Below are positions 1 through 8,540 of a stretch of 64,000 bases of DNA, piece by piece. The notes beneath the pieces were generated by a model. It was not told where the DNA came from. It saw nothing but the letters and a program-made list of their open reading frames with translations, and did no database searches. Every line of letters starts with the position of its first letter. The stretch's first letter is position 1. Source of the DNA: JAICXG01 sp036494545 (GTDB lineage Bacteria; Verrucomicrobiota; Verrucomicrobiia; Chthoniobacterales; UBA10450); NCBI GenBank assembly GCA_036494545.1, contig DASXOB010000010.1, forward strand, positions 1-64,000, read 5' to 3'. Position numbers and translations under genes: made by a program.

Positions 1-30
1 GCGTTCATGCTCGGCGTGGAGAGTCCGGGC

Positions 31-1272
31 ATGAGCGACAATCTTCTCTCACGATTCCTGCGCTACGTCCGACTCGATACGCAGTCGGACGAGAACAGCA
101 CCACATTTCCGAGCACGCCAGGCCAATTGGTGCTGTTGGAACTGCTGAAGCAGGAACTGAGTGAATTGGGAGCAGCGGACGTGCAGATGACGAAACATGG
201 TTATGTCATCGCCAGTATACCCGCCAACACGCGCAAAGCTCGCGTCCCGACCGTGTGCTTTCTCGCCCACGTGGACACAGCGCCGGATTGCTCCGGCAAA
301 GATGTGAAACCCATCCTTCATCGCAAGTACGACGGCAAAGTTATCAAGTTCCCGGATAACCCTGCTCTAACTCTGGATCCAGCGACATCGCCGGAGCTAC
401 GAACCGCCCTGGGCAAAGACATAGTTACCGCCAGCGGCACCACCTTGCTCGGCTCCGACGATAAGTCAGGTGTGGCCGTGGTCATGACTTTGGTCGAGAG
501 ACTGCTCCAGGATAAGAAGCGCAAGCACGGATTGATTCGAGTCTGTTTCACTCCCGACGAAGAGATCGGCCGGGGCGTGGACAAACTCGATCTGCGAATG
601 CTTGGAGCGGATGTGGCTTACACTCTGGATGGCGGTGCGCCGGGAGAGATTTGCTGGGAAACCTTTTCCGGAGATGCGGCCGAAGTCATCATCGACGGCA
701 TCACCACTCATCCCATGGAGGCGCGGGCCAAAGGGATGGTGAATGCGGCCTATCTCGCAGGCAAACTTCTCGCCGCTTTGCCGCGCGAACGCTGCGCGCC
801 GGAGACAACCGAAGGGAGAGAGGGCTTCATTCACCCGACCAATGTGGAGGGCCGGACGGAGCGGGCGATCGTGAAATTCATCCTGCGCGACTTCGAGTTA
901 AAGGGGTTGACGGAGAAGGGCAAGATTTTGCAGGGCCTTTGTCGGGGGTTACAAGCCACCGAGCCGCGGGCCCGCATCCGCTGCAAGATCCGCAAACAAT
1001 ATCGCAACATGGCTTACTGGTTGCGCAAGGACATGCGCCCGGTTGAGTTGGCTCGCGAAGCCTTCGCGACCGCGGGACTCAAACCTTATGACCACGTCGT
1101 GCGCGGCGGCACAGACGGCTCGCGCCTTACCGAGCTAGGACTTCCCACCCCCAACCTGTTCTGCGGTGAACACAACGCGCATGGTCCGCTCGAATGGGTC
1201 GCGGTCCAGGACATGGAGTCAGCCGTAACCGCCTGCGCCCGCCTGGCTGAGTTATGGGAAAGAAAAGGCTAA
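31..1272 (+). CDS. pepT: Tripeptide aminopeptidase (peptidase T, M20 family)
   Basis: Cytoplasmic dizinc exopeptidase that removes the N-terminal residue from tripeptides. The protein aligns with PepT over its full length. Metal-site motifs are visible: AHVDTAPDCSGK (His80, Asp82), LLGSDDKSG, TPDEEIG (the Glu pair) and TLDGG; the closing GEHNAHGPLEW carries the last His ligand. RGGTDGSRL near the C-terminus is also typical of the family. An ATG at position 7 is in frame, but the start at 31 matches the N-terminus of known PepT (MSDNLLSRFLRYVRLDTQS) and has GGAG upstream. The gene converges with the S74 gene. A diverged copy of its last 49 codons lies at 6266-6411. Confidence 0.95.
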   Translation: MSDNLLSRFLRYVRLDTQSDENSTTFPSTPGQLVLLELLKQELSELGAADVQMTKHGYVIASIPANTRKARVPTVCFLAHVDTAPDCSGKDVKPILHRKYDGKVIKFPDNPALTLDPATSPELRTALGKDIVTASGTTLLGSDDKSGVAVVMTLVERLLQDKKRKHGLIRVCFTPDEEIGRGVDKLDLRMLGADVAYTLDGGAPGEICWETFSGDAAEVIIDGITTHPMEARAKGMVNAAYLAGKLLAALPRERCAPETTEGREGFIHPTNVEGRTERAIVKFILRDFELKGLTEKGKILQGLCRGLQATEPRARIRCKIRKQYRNMAYWLRKDMRPVELAREAFATAGLKPYDHVVRGGTDGSRLTELGLPTPNLFCGEHNAHGPLEWVAVQDMESAVTACARLAELWERKG

Positions 1273-1304
1273 ATCGAGTTTGGCATGACTCCCCCTCGTG
1301 AGTT

Positions 1305-1349
1305 CTCCTCGTTCCAAAACTCCCGTTTGGGAAACATGGTTACGAGGAG
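1305..1349. terminator. Nested inverted repeat between convergent genes
   Basis: The outer arms CTCCTCGT and ACGAGGAG are perfect 8-bp complements. They enclose an inner imperfect hairpin, TTCCaAAaC-tccc-GTTTgGGAA. Lying between the convergent pepT and S74 genes, it could end transcription in both directions, although no T-run follows. The inner element recurs at 6146-6166, so it may instead be a dispersed palindromic repeat. Confidence 0.5.
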
Positions 1350-1471
1350 CGTAAGGCGAAGTTCAATTTTCCTCCCAGCAGGAATAACGATGTAAGGTAA
1401 CAGCTCCGAATGATGCCTTACAGACCAACCTCAAGTCTTCTCGGCGTGGCGGCAGGTTCTGTCCGCCTCTC

Positions 1472-2818
1472 CTATTGATTGCTCGCGAGTACTCGGGCGG
1501 CGGGTTTCGCAAGCTCGAGCTGGTTAGTTACTTTCTGCAAACCTGTAGTGAGCGCCTTGATTTCCTTCTCCTGTTCGGCAATCGTTGAACGCAAGTCTTC
1601 TTGCTTCGCCACGGTTGAGTCTAACCGGTTGATAGCTGCTTCCTGTTCCCGAATCTGTCGTTCCTGTTCCTCGACCTTACGATGGTCTTTGAGGAACTCG
1701 TTGAGTAACATCGCGTTCACAGCTTCGTAACGGACAGAGTACGGCTTGCCTTTGTCATCATGGGCGACAAGTTTGGGATCGACCTTTTCCACCTCTTCGG
1801 CGACGAGACCAAATTGCGGGATGCCTTGCGGGTCGAGATCCTTCTTGTAGTGAAAGGTCACTGGTTGCAAGGCGAGAATCGCTTCGCTCGCTCTATCCAT
1901 GGGTTGAATGTTATCCTTGTAGCGAGCCGATGAAACAACCGTGCCGAGGTGACCACTAGTATCGATAATTACTCCAACGCCACCCGCAACTGTCACGCCG
2001 CTAACCCCGATAATGTAAGCATTCTTTTGCACTCCAAACTTGCCGAGGCGGGTTGTATTAGATTCAGCGGCACCTCCGACCGCGGCTATGTCAATATTAT
2101 TGCTCCCGGTGGTAAGTCCGGAGCCGGCCGAGACACCGATCGCGATATTACTGCTTCCGGTAGTGTTGGCAGAGAGGGCATTCCAGCCGCAGGCGGTGTT
2201 GCTGCCACCGGTTGTGTTCTTATTGAGCGCTTGAAAGCCGTTCGCGGTGTTGTTAGGGCCCGTTGTGTCGGCTTTGAGCGCACTGAAACCGGTGGCGGTG
2301 TTGTCGCTCGCGGTTGTGCTGCCAGCGAGCGCACCCTGACCGTCGGCCGTGTTCTCGCTACCGGTCGTGTTTTTATTGAGCGCACCCTGGCCGGTGGCGG
2401 TATTCAAGCTACCGGTCGTGTTGAATTCAAGGGCAGAACCCCCGAAGGCCGTGTTGCCGCTGGCTGTGTTCTTAAAGAGCGCTCCAAAACCGGTGGCTGT
2501 GTTGTCGGTCCCGGTTTTGTTTACTTGCAGCGCATCGAAACCGACGGCGGTATTATCGAAACCGGTCGTGTTGAAGTTGAGTGCGGTATCACCGAAGGCC
2601 GTGTTGGCCGAACCAGTGGTGTTCGCACCGAGCGCGAACACACCCTGAAATGTGTTGCCGTGGGTGGTGTCGCAGCCATCGTTACATTGCGCTCGCGCCA
2701 GCGGTGAAAGCGCCAGCCATGCCAGCGCGAGAACTAAGGGAGTTAGAAAGACACCGCGTCGCAATGGCGACCGGAGTGTGGGAGTAAGTGGAGCTGTTCG
2801 GTGATTTGATGGTTGCAT
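1472..2818 (-). CDS. Exported protein with YadA-head-like repeats and S74 intramolecular chaperone domain
   Basis: Predicted secreted fibre-like protein. The start at 2818 is preceded by AGGCAGGA; a GTG at 2857 would give a longer form. A signal peptide (hydrophobic LTPLVLALAWLALSPLARA) leads into about a dozen 14-15-residue repeats of the type NTAxGxxALxxNTTG, like the beta-roll heads of trimeric autotransporters. The C-terminal part is a peptidase S74 / endosialidase chaperone domain: SSARYKDNI, then LQPVTFHYKK, QFGLVAEEVEKV and YEAVNAMLLNEFL, ending in a coiled coil. In this family a Ser-Lys pair five residues apart cuts the chaperone off after trimerisation. The first Ser of SSARYK (codon 1931-1933) and the Lys (1916-1918) have that spacing. 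A shorter paralogue lies at 48673. Confidence 0.85.
   Translation of the reverse strand: MQPSNHRTAPLTPTLRSPLRRGVFLTPLVLALAWLALSPLARAQCNDGCDTTHGNTFQGVFALGANTTGSANTAFGDTALNFNTTGFDNTAVGFDALQVNKTGTDNTATGFGALFKNTASGNTAFGGSALEFNTTGSLNTATGQGALNKNTTGSENTADGQGALAGSTTASDNTATGFSALKADTTGPNNTANGFQALNKNTTGGSNTACGWNALSANTTGSSNIAIGVSAGSGLTTGSNNIDIAAVGGAAESNTTRLGKFGVQKNAYIIGVSGVTVAGGVGVIIDTSGHLGTVVSSARYKDNIQPMDRASEAILALQPVTFHYKKDLDPQGIPQFGLVAEEVEKVDPKLVAHDDKGKPYSVRYEAVNAMLLNEFLKDHRKVEEQERQIREQEAAINRLDSTVAKQEDLRSTIAEQEKEIKALTTGLQKVTNQLELAKPAARVLASNQ
2070..2650 (-). repeat. In-frame 42-45 bp coding repeats
   Basis: This stretch of the S74 gene is a tandem array coding for 14-15-residue units (consensus NTAxGxxALxxNTTGxx). 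The repetition keeps several alternative frames open on both strands, and those are not genes. The units are diverged, so the array is old rather than recently expanded. Confidence 0.85.
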
Positions 2819-2954
2819 GACATTCCTGCCTCGTCGTTTTGGTTTTGAGCCTTTCACTCACACAATGGCGAAATTGGCGGGCAAAAAAGGACATTGCTTT
2901 TGAAATAATTTTCTGCTGCAATCGCGGACCCTGCCCAGGGACGAGAAATGCCCG

Positions 2955-3536
2955 GTGAACACGGCGAACAAATCAGACGCCACTCAGATCCTGAGGGAGT
3001 GGAATGAGGGCGATAAAGATGCACCGGCGCGCTTGATGCCGTTGGTTTACGAAGAACTGCGTCGTTTGGGCGCGGCATATTTACGCAACGAACGGCCCGA
3101 TCATACCCTGGGGGCCACAGCTCTCGTGCACGAAGCGTACTTAAAGCTTGTCGATCAGGATGCAATCAGCTGGAAGAACAGCATTCATTTCCGGACCATC
3201 GCGGCGCGGGCCATGCGGCGTGTTCTGGTCGAACACGCACGAGCGCATCGGGCGGAGAAACGTGGAGGGAAACTGCAAAAGATTTATCTCGATGAGACAA
3301 AAGAGTTATCCCAGGAGCAGGGCCCGGATTTAGTGGAACTCGATGAGGCCTTGCAAAGCTTTGCCAGCACTTATCCGCGGGAGAGCGAAGTCGTCGAACT
3401 AAAATTTTTTGGCGGGCTAAACGCAAGCGAGATCGCGGACGCACTGGATGTTTCTATCAAGACAGTCTCTCGCGATTGGACGTTTGCCAAGCTCTGGCTT
3501 TGTAATGAGCTCACGGCAAGAGACGCCATTGCCTAA
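2955..3536 (+). CDS. ECF-type RNA polymerase sigma factor (kinase-associated family)
   Basis: A 193-residue sigma factor with region 2 (LVYEELRRLGAAYLRNE, ALVHEAYLKLVDQ, FRTIAARAMRRVLVEHARAHRAEKRGG) and region 4 (VVELKFFGGLNASEIADALDVSIKTVSRDWTFAKLWL, a helix-turn-helix). The VEHARxxxAxKRGG motif is typical of the TIGR02999/ECF group, which is usually encoded beside serine/threonine kinases, as here. The start is GTG; no in-frame ATG precedes region 2. The gene overlaps the kinase gene by about 32 bp, which suggests translational coupling. The kinase probably controls this sigma factor's activity by phosphorylation; that is inference from the family context. Confidence 0.9.
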   Translation: MNTANKSDATQILREWNEGDKDAPARLMPLVYEELRRLGAAYLRNERPDHTLGATALVHEAYLKLVDQDAISWKNSIHFRTIAARAMRRVLVEHARAHRAEKRGGKLQKIYLDETKELSQEQGPDLVELDEALQSFASTYPRESEVVELKFFGGLNASEIADALDVSIKTVSRDWTFAKLWLCNELTARDAIA

Positions 3537-6072
3537 CGAAGGCGCAGAGCGACTCGGGGAGCTGGTCAAGGCGGCCCTTGAACATGGCCCTGAAGACTGG
3601 CCGGCTTTCCTTGATGAGGTTTGCCGATCCGATCCTGCGATGCGGACGAAGGTCGAAGCTTTGTTAAGTCACCGCGAGCGTGCGCGCCGATTTATCGAGA
3701 AGCCGGCGCTTCGACTGGTGGCTGAAAGCTTCTTCCGCGATGAAACTCTGGAAGCAATCGAAGCAATCGATAATTACGAAGTTCTCTCGCTCATCGGCAG
3801 CGGCGGAATGGGAGCGGTTTATCTCGCGCGCGATCGACAACTGCGGCGACAGGTAGCACTTAAACTCGTTAGGCAAGGTTTGCACACCGGCGAACTTACT
3901 CGCCGCTTCCAGCTTGAGGGACAGATTCTTGCCAGCCTCAATCATCCAAACATCGCGCGCCTTTACGGCGCCGCAGTCACCGCGAAGGGCGTTCCTTACC
4001 TCGTCATGGAATATATCGAGGGCACGCGACTCGATCATTATTGTCAGGAACATCAGTTATTGATTTCTCAACGGCTCGCGCTGTTTCGGAAGGTCTGCGG
4101 CGCTGTCGCCTACGCCCACCAGCATCTCGTCATCCACCGCGATATTAAACCAGGCAACATTCGGGTCACGAGAGAAGGCGAACCTGTTTTGCTCGATTTC
4201 GGGATAGCCAAACTGCTCGATCCCGCTGGCTCCTTAGGCGAAGAGCAGACCGTGACCTTCGCCGGTGCGATGACGCCAGAATACGCCAGTCCGGAGCAGG
4301 TGCGCGGCGAAGCCATGACCACAGCGAGCGACGTGTATAGCCTCGGCGTCCTCCTTTATGAGTTGCTCACCGAGCAAAGTCCCTATCGGACGAAGACAAA
4401 TCGGCCCGAGGAGCTGACACGAGCTATCACCGAACAGGAACCTGTTTCTCCGAGTAGCGCGCTTCTGAGATCGAACTCCAGCTCCCGATCCCCAATTACG
4501 AGTCACAATTCGCGTTTGTTGCGTGGCGACCTCGATAACATCGTCTTAAAGGCGATGCGCAAGGAACCGCAACGCCGGTACGAATCAGCAGCGCAATTTT
4601 CCGAAGATATTCGGCGACACCTTGTTGGCCTGCCAGTTATTGCGCGAAAAGACACGTGGAGTTATCGCACTGCTACATTCATTCGCCGCAATCGAATCGC
4701 GGTCGGCGCCGCCGCTCTCATATTGGTGGCCTTGGCGGGAGCGGTTATCACGACCGAATGGGAAGCGCGCGCCACCCGGGAAGCAAGAGCCCGCGCTGAA
4801 AGTATCAATAGCTTTCTCGATCAGATGCTCAATTACGCGAATCCGCAGTTAGCAGCGGCAGCGGATAACTCTCATCCAAGAACGGTAACAGAAGTCATGG
4901 ATGATGCCGTCAAGCGACTGGAGAGCGGTGCCTTCGCCGATGAGCCTGAAGTCAGAGCCGACCTGGAGAGGATAGTGGCAACTAGCTATGCCGGCCAGGG
5001 TAAGAGACAGTTAGCCGATGAGCATATCCAGAAATGCCTTGCCCTGGTTACGAAGCTTTACGGCAAGGATCACCCCAAAACACTGGTCGCGGCCGCCACT
5101 CGCGCCAGAATCCTTTTCAGTAACGGTAAGATGGCGGAATCCGAAAAGCTATATCGCCAAATCCTGCCCACAATGCGCGTGGAGCAGCAAAAGGAGAAGA
5201 TTAAAGCCGAAGTCCTGGCTGACGGACTAAACAACTTTGCCTACCTGCGCCGCACCCAGGGAGATTCTCATCAGGCCGAACTACTCTTCCGTGAGAGCCT
5301 TTCGCTCATCCCCGAAATACCAAAAGAAGGTCGTTATCTTGTCGGAGTTACGCAAAGCACGCTCGCCTCGACACTCGCCGATCAGGGGAAACTTGAAGAG
5401 GCCTTGCGAACAGCGCAGGACGCAGTGGCCGAGGACCGCTGGTCAGGACAGGACAGTACGCCGGGCTTCGGCTTTTCCTTGACCGTGCTCGGTGGACTTC
5501 TCACAGATGAGCAACATTTTGCCGAGGCCGGCGCCGCGTTGCGCGAAGCCGAGACGATCTTCCACAGGCGTGTTTCTCCGTCACATTTGTGGCTGGCCGA
5601 TAACCTGAGGAATCAAGCCGCTTTGCTTTATGAGGAAGGGCGGTTCGCCGAGAGCCTCGAAAAAGTGAGCAGGACTCTCGACTTATACCGGCAGAGCTTC
5701 GGCACGCACTATGACAACTATCCTACCGCGCTCATCATCCAGGGCCTGAGTCTAAATAAGACCGGTCGACCGAATGAGGGCGAAACCTTCTTACGGGAAG
5801 CCGTTAAGCTGCGCAGCGAGTCGCTGCCGAAAGACCATTTCTGGGTGGCTCTGGCCAATGGCGCCCTGGGCGAATGCCTAACGACTGAAGGACGGCACGA
5901 CGAAGCCAGGCCGCTCTTACTCCAAAGCTACCAAAGCCTAAAATCCTCGCAGGGGGCGACGAACCCTCGGACCCGGCTCGCGTTACAGCGCCTGATTACG
6001 CTTTATAACCATTGGGGAAAAACCGGGATCGCAAACACCTATCAAATTGAATTCGACCGGCAAAGGTTCTGA
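3505..6072 (+). CDS. Membrane serine/threonine protein kinase with C-terminal TPR repeats
   Basis: Hanks-type kinase with a glycine loop (LIGSGGMGAVYLA, about residues 96-108), catalytic Lys in VALKLVR, HRDIKPGN (about residue 211), DFG (about 231) and the activation-segment motif TPEYASPEQVRGE. One membrane segment (VGAAALILVALAGAVITT, about 400-418) separates the cytoplasmic kinase from roughly 430 residues of TPR-like helical repeats (for example HPKTLVAAATRARILFSNGKMAESEKLYRQ). The start at 3505 lies inside the end of the sigma gene; an upstream alternative at 3448 would overlap further. The architecture is common in Verrucomicrobia, Planctomycetes and Acidobacteria. The TPR part presumably senses or binds partner proteins. 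Confidence 0.9.
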   Translation: MSSRQETPLPNEGAERLGELVKAALEHGPEDWPAFLDEVCRSDPAMRTKVEALLSHRERARRFIEKPALRLVAESFFRDETLEAIEAIDNYEVLSLIGSGGMGAVYLARDRQLRRQVALKLVRQGLHTGELTRRFQLEGQILASLNHPNIARLYGAAVTAKGVPYLVMEYIEGTRLDHYCQEHQLLISQRLALFRKVCGAVAYAHQHLVIHRDIKPGNIRVTREGEPVLLDFGIAKLLDPAGSLGEEQTVTFAGAMTPEYASPEQVRGEAMTTASDVYSLGVLLYELLTEQSPYRTKTNRPEELTRAITEQEPVSPSSALLRSNSSSRSPITSHNSRLLRGDLDNIVLKAMRKEPQRRYESAAQFSEDIRRHLVGLPVIARKDTWSYRTATFIRRNRIAVGAAALILVALAGAVITTEWEARATREARARAESINSFLDQMLNYANPQLAAAADNSHPRTVTEVMDDAVKRLESGAFADEPEVRADLERIVATSYAGQGKRQLADEHIQKCLALVTKLYGKDHPKTLVAAATRARILFSNGKMAESEKLYRQILPTMRVEQQKEKIKAEVLADGLNNFAYLRRTQGDSHQAELLFRESLSLIPEIPKEGRYLVGVTQSTLASTLADQGKLEEALRTAQDAVAEDRWSGQDSTPGFGFSLTVLGGLLTDEQHFAEAGAALREAETIFHRRVSPSHLWLADNLRNQAALLYEEGRFAESLEKVSRTLDLYRQSFGTHYDNYPTALIIQGLSLNKTGRPNEGETFLREAVKLRSESLPKDHFWVALANGALGECLTTEGRHDEARPLLLQSYQSLKSSQGATNPRTRLALQRLITLYNHWGKTGIANTYQIEFDRQRF

Positions 6073-6145
6073 ATTCTTGCAGACGTTCCGTTCAGGGCGG
6101 CCTTCGCCATCCATCTGCCTAACGAGTACAGGCTGTACTCCTGGC

Positions 6146-6166
6146 TCCCAAACTCCCGGTTTGGGA
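6146..6166. repeat. Palindrome TCCCAAAC-N5-GTTTGGGA
   Basis: A perfect 8-bp inverted repeat with a 5-bp spacer, in the non-coding stretch after the kinase gene. It is closely similar to the inner hairpin at 1313-1334. Both copies lie near pepT-derived sequence, but on different sides of it. This is probably a small dispersed repeat. Confidence 0.5.
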
Positions 6167-6265
6167 ACGCACTTGTCTCCGAAACTCTGTTTCACCAGTG
6201 TCCTGAGTACACTAATCATCTTCCCCGCTATTCGTCGGGCCTTAAATGGTTGGGCGGCGCGTTGT

Positions 6266-6411
6266 CTTACCGAGCTCGACCTGCCGACCCCGAACCTGTT
6301 CTGCGGCGAGCACAACGCGCATGGGTCGCTCGAATGGGTTGCGGTGCAGGATATGGAGTCAGCTGTAACAGCCTGGGCCCATCTGACTGAGTTATGGGAA
6401 AGAAAGGCTGG
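6266..6411 (+). pseudogene. Diverged copy of the pepT 3' end
   Basis: Translation gives LTELDLPTPNLFCGEHNAHG, then an SLEWVAVQDMESAVTA stretch ending in ELWERK: the last 49 codons of the pepT at 31-1272 with only a few amino-acid changes. Position 6266 corresponds to 1126. Many differences are silent third-base changes, so the segment stayed under selection after copying or came from a second intact pepT. One A is lost near the end, so the frame runs on to 6418. No upstream part of pepT is recognisable. The rest of 6073-6540 shows nothing else beyond the palindrome at 6146. Confidence 0.9.
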
Positions 6412-6540
6412 GGGCTGAGTTTTACCTCTACCGCGACGATCTTTTGTGATTTCCCGTCCTCGGTTGCCCCGGGGAAACGGCGACCATCTATTTAAAGGTT
6501 GAATCTTCTTAAATAGCATCGATCCCTCAAAAGCATTCTT

Positions 6541-8040
6541 ATGAGCAATCTGGCTAAACACGTTCACTCTTATTCAATGAAAACATTCGTCGCACATCTC
6601 GGGCGCTTTACTTTGCTGATGGCCGCCGCGGGACTGGTCTCGCTCCGCGCGAGCTCTGCGCCTTTGCAATGGACCACAACCGGTCCTCTCAACGTGGCCA
6701 GGACCGATCAGTCGGCGGCGCTATTGCCCACTGGCCAGGCGCTGGTGGTAGGAGGCGAGAATCGCAATTTCGTCGTGATCGGGAGCGCGGAAGTGTACGA
6801 CCCCGCCACTGGGAACTGGGCGCTCACGGGCAGTCTCCATACCGCGCGACGGAACGCCTCGGCGACTATACTTCCGAACGGCCTGGTCCTCGTCGTCGGA
6901 GGCGTGGATAATATCGGCAATCCTTCGACGACTGCGGAGCTGTACAACGCGGCGAGCGCCACCTGGACGACCACGGGCAGTCTTCATACCGGACGTTACC
7001 TTCACATCGCGATATTCCTCGCCGACGGCAGGCTGTTGGTGGCCGGAGGGCTCGATAACGTCGGCTTTACCGCAACTGCGGAACTCTATGACCCGGCGAG
7101 CGGTAGCTGGACAGTCACCGGCAGTCTTGCGATTGCACGCAGTAATTTCACCGGCACGTTGCTTCCCGATGCGAAGGTGCTGGTCGCGGGCGGCTTCGAC
7201 AGTAACTTCAATACTCTTACCAGTTCCGAGTTATACGATCCAGCCAGCGGGACCTGGAGTGACACCGGTGACCTGAACGTTGCCCGCTCACAGCACACGG
7301 CGACCGGGCTGCCAAACGGTCAGGTATTGGTCGCCGGCGGCTTTGATGGCGGCGCGCTGCCCGACGCGGAGTTATATGATCCGACGAGCCGAACCTGGAG
7401 TGTTACCGATAGCCTGAGCAACGCGCGTTATCTCCACACGGCTAACTTATTATCTAACGGACAGGTGCTCGTCGCCGGAGGACTCGATAGTAATATCGCC
7501 GCTTCCGCCACCGCCGAATTATACGACCCGGCGAGCGGAACCTGGAGTGTTACTGGCAGTCTCAGCACGGGACGTTACTGGCACACCGCCACGTTGCTAC
7601 CCGATGGCGAGGTGATTGCGGCTGGTGGCTTTGACAGTATGGTTAATGTCATCGGTACGACGGAACTCTACGAGCCAGGCATTTCCACCACCGCGAAAGT
7701 GAATGGCCGCGGCTCCATCAACGGCGAGGGCGACACAGCCACCTTTAAGTTTCACGCGACGCAATCAGGAGATAGCATCACTGGGTCCTTCAGTTATGCC
7801 GACCCCGCGGCCGGTCTCGCTATCAATAACGGCAAGATCAAGACCCTTACGATCAACGGCAGCAACGCCGCCAGTTTCGGCGGCAACGCCCGGCTGGACA
7901 ATGGCACTGCGGTCAAGTTCACCGTCCGCGTTACCGATAAAAGTAGCACGGGGCAACCTGACACCTTGCTTGTAAGTGTGAATACCGGTTATTCCGCCGG
8001 AGGCAACCTCACCGGCGGCGACATTCGCATTGCCAGGTAA
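6541..8040 (+). CDS. Exported seven-repeat kelch-type beta-propeller protein
   Basis: A signal peptide (hydrophobic LGRFTLLMAAAGLVSLRASSA) is followed by seven repeats of about 55 residues ending in LLPxGxVLVAGGxD and containing AELYDPASGTWSxTGSL, the kelch/galactose-oxidase-like propeller pattern. After the propeller comes a beta-rich C-terminal module of about 120 residues (NGRGSINGEGDTATFKFHA to GGNLTGGDIRIAR) like those that follow kelch repeats in related secreted proteins. A second in-frame ATG at 6577 is an equally good start; neither has a clear ribosome site. No catalytic domain is recognisable. Its role is probably binding or surface structure; the substrate is unknown. Confidence 0.85.
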   Translation: MSNLAKHVHSYSMKTFVAHLGRFTLLMAAAGLVSLRASSAPLQWTTTGPLNVARTDQSAALLPTGQALVVGGENRNFVVIGSAEVYDPATGNWALTGSLHTARRNASATILPNGLVLVVGGVDNIGNPSTTAELYNAASATWTTTGSLHTGRYLHIAIFLADGRLLVAGGLDNVGFTATAELYDPASGSWTVTGSLAIARSNFTGTLLPDAKVLVAGGFDSNFNTLTSSELYDPASGTWSDTGDLNVARSQHTATGLPNGQVLVAGGFDGGALPDAELYDPTSRTWSVTDSLSNARYLHTANLLSNGQVLVAGGLDSNIAASATAELYDPASGTWSVTGSLSTGRYWHTATLLPDGEVIAAGGFDSMVNVIGTTELYEPGISTTAKVNGRGSINGEGDTATFKFHATQSGDSITGSFSYADPAAGLAINNGKIKTLTINGSNAASFGGNARLDNGTAVKFTVRVTDKSSTGQPDTLLVSVNTGYSAGGNLTGGDIRIAR

Positions 8041-8236
8041 AAGGTGTAGCCGTTACGAAAATCTTCAAAAACCAAAATCCTTTGGACGCAGTCCGGATTG
8101 GAGTCTCTCGTTTTGGATGCGGGGCAATCGCTGCGCGCCCGATATTTCATGGCTTCCTCGCTGCAACGAAGCTGAAGCCATCAGTCGGCCTGAATCAATT
8201 CCTGCCTAATCTCCGCCTTCTCGATAGAGAAAGGCT

Positions 8237-8371
8237 CTACATGCGCATCTTCGAATACAGCTCCACCACCTCACGCAGGCTCTTTAACGCTTCCTCGCGT
8301 GTCTCACCGAAGCTGGAGACATCCACGTAAGGCCCTGAGCGACGGACAATTTTTCTTCGCGATACCGGCAT
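8237..8371 (-). pseudogene. HicB-like antitoxin C-terminal remnant
   Basis: The minus strand encodes a 44-residue open frame containing GPYVDVSSFGETREEALKSL, then REVVELYSKMRM and a stop. This is the closing part of the HicB/UPF0150 antitoxin fold (usual form: ELGVxSQGETxEEALxNLxEAxELY). The N-terminal half and any HicA toxin are missing. Another gene tail without its head. The rest of 8041-8477 shows nothing recognisable. Confidence 0.7.
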
Positions 8372-8477
8372 GCCCGCAAATTGCGTTTCGATCCGGGGAA
8401 GCAATCACCTGGCACGATTATTATAGCTCTCCGTGGCGGAGCTTGAGATGAGCGCGGGAACTTTTCCGGAACCTCAA

Positions 8478-8493
8478 GTAACCGTTCTGTTAC
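8478..8493. promoter_or_regulatory. Palindromic operator GTAAC-cgttct-GTTAC
   Basis: Perfect 5-6-5 inverted repeat 47 nt before the ATG of the HAF-repeat gene. The same motif at nearly the same distance precedes four other genes for exported proteins (starts at 25509, 27549, 29376 and 35412). The geometry resembles operators of CRP/FNR-type dimers. Confidence 0.7.
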
Positions 8494-8540
8494 TACCGAC
8501 TGCTTGAGACCTCATCAATCCTCGGCAATAAATCCGGCCC

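Noticed and set aside
2070..2650. Tandem repeats considered as a CRISPR array
   Set aside because: The units are contiguous, diverged and in frame within a gene; there are no unique spacers.
1949..2707. Long plus-strand frame opposite the S74 gene repeats
   Set aside because: It mirrors the 42-45 bp repeats of the real gene; no start signal, and the low-complexity translation has no independent support.
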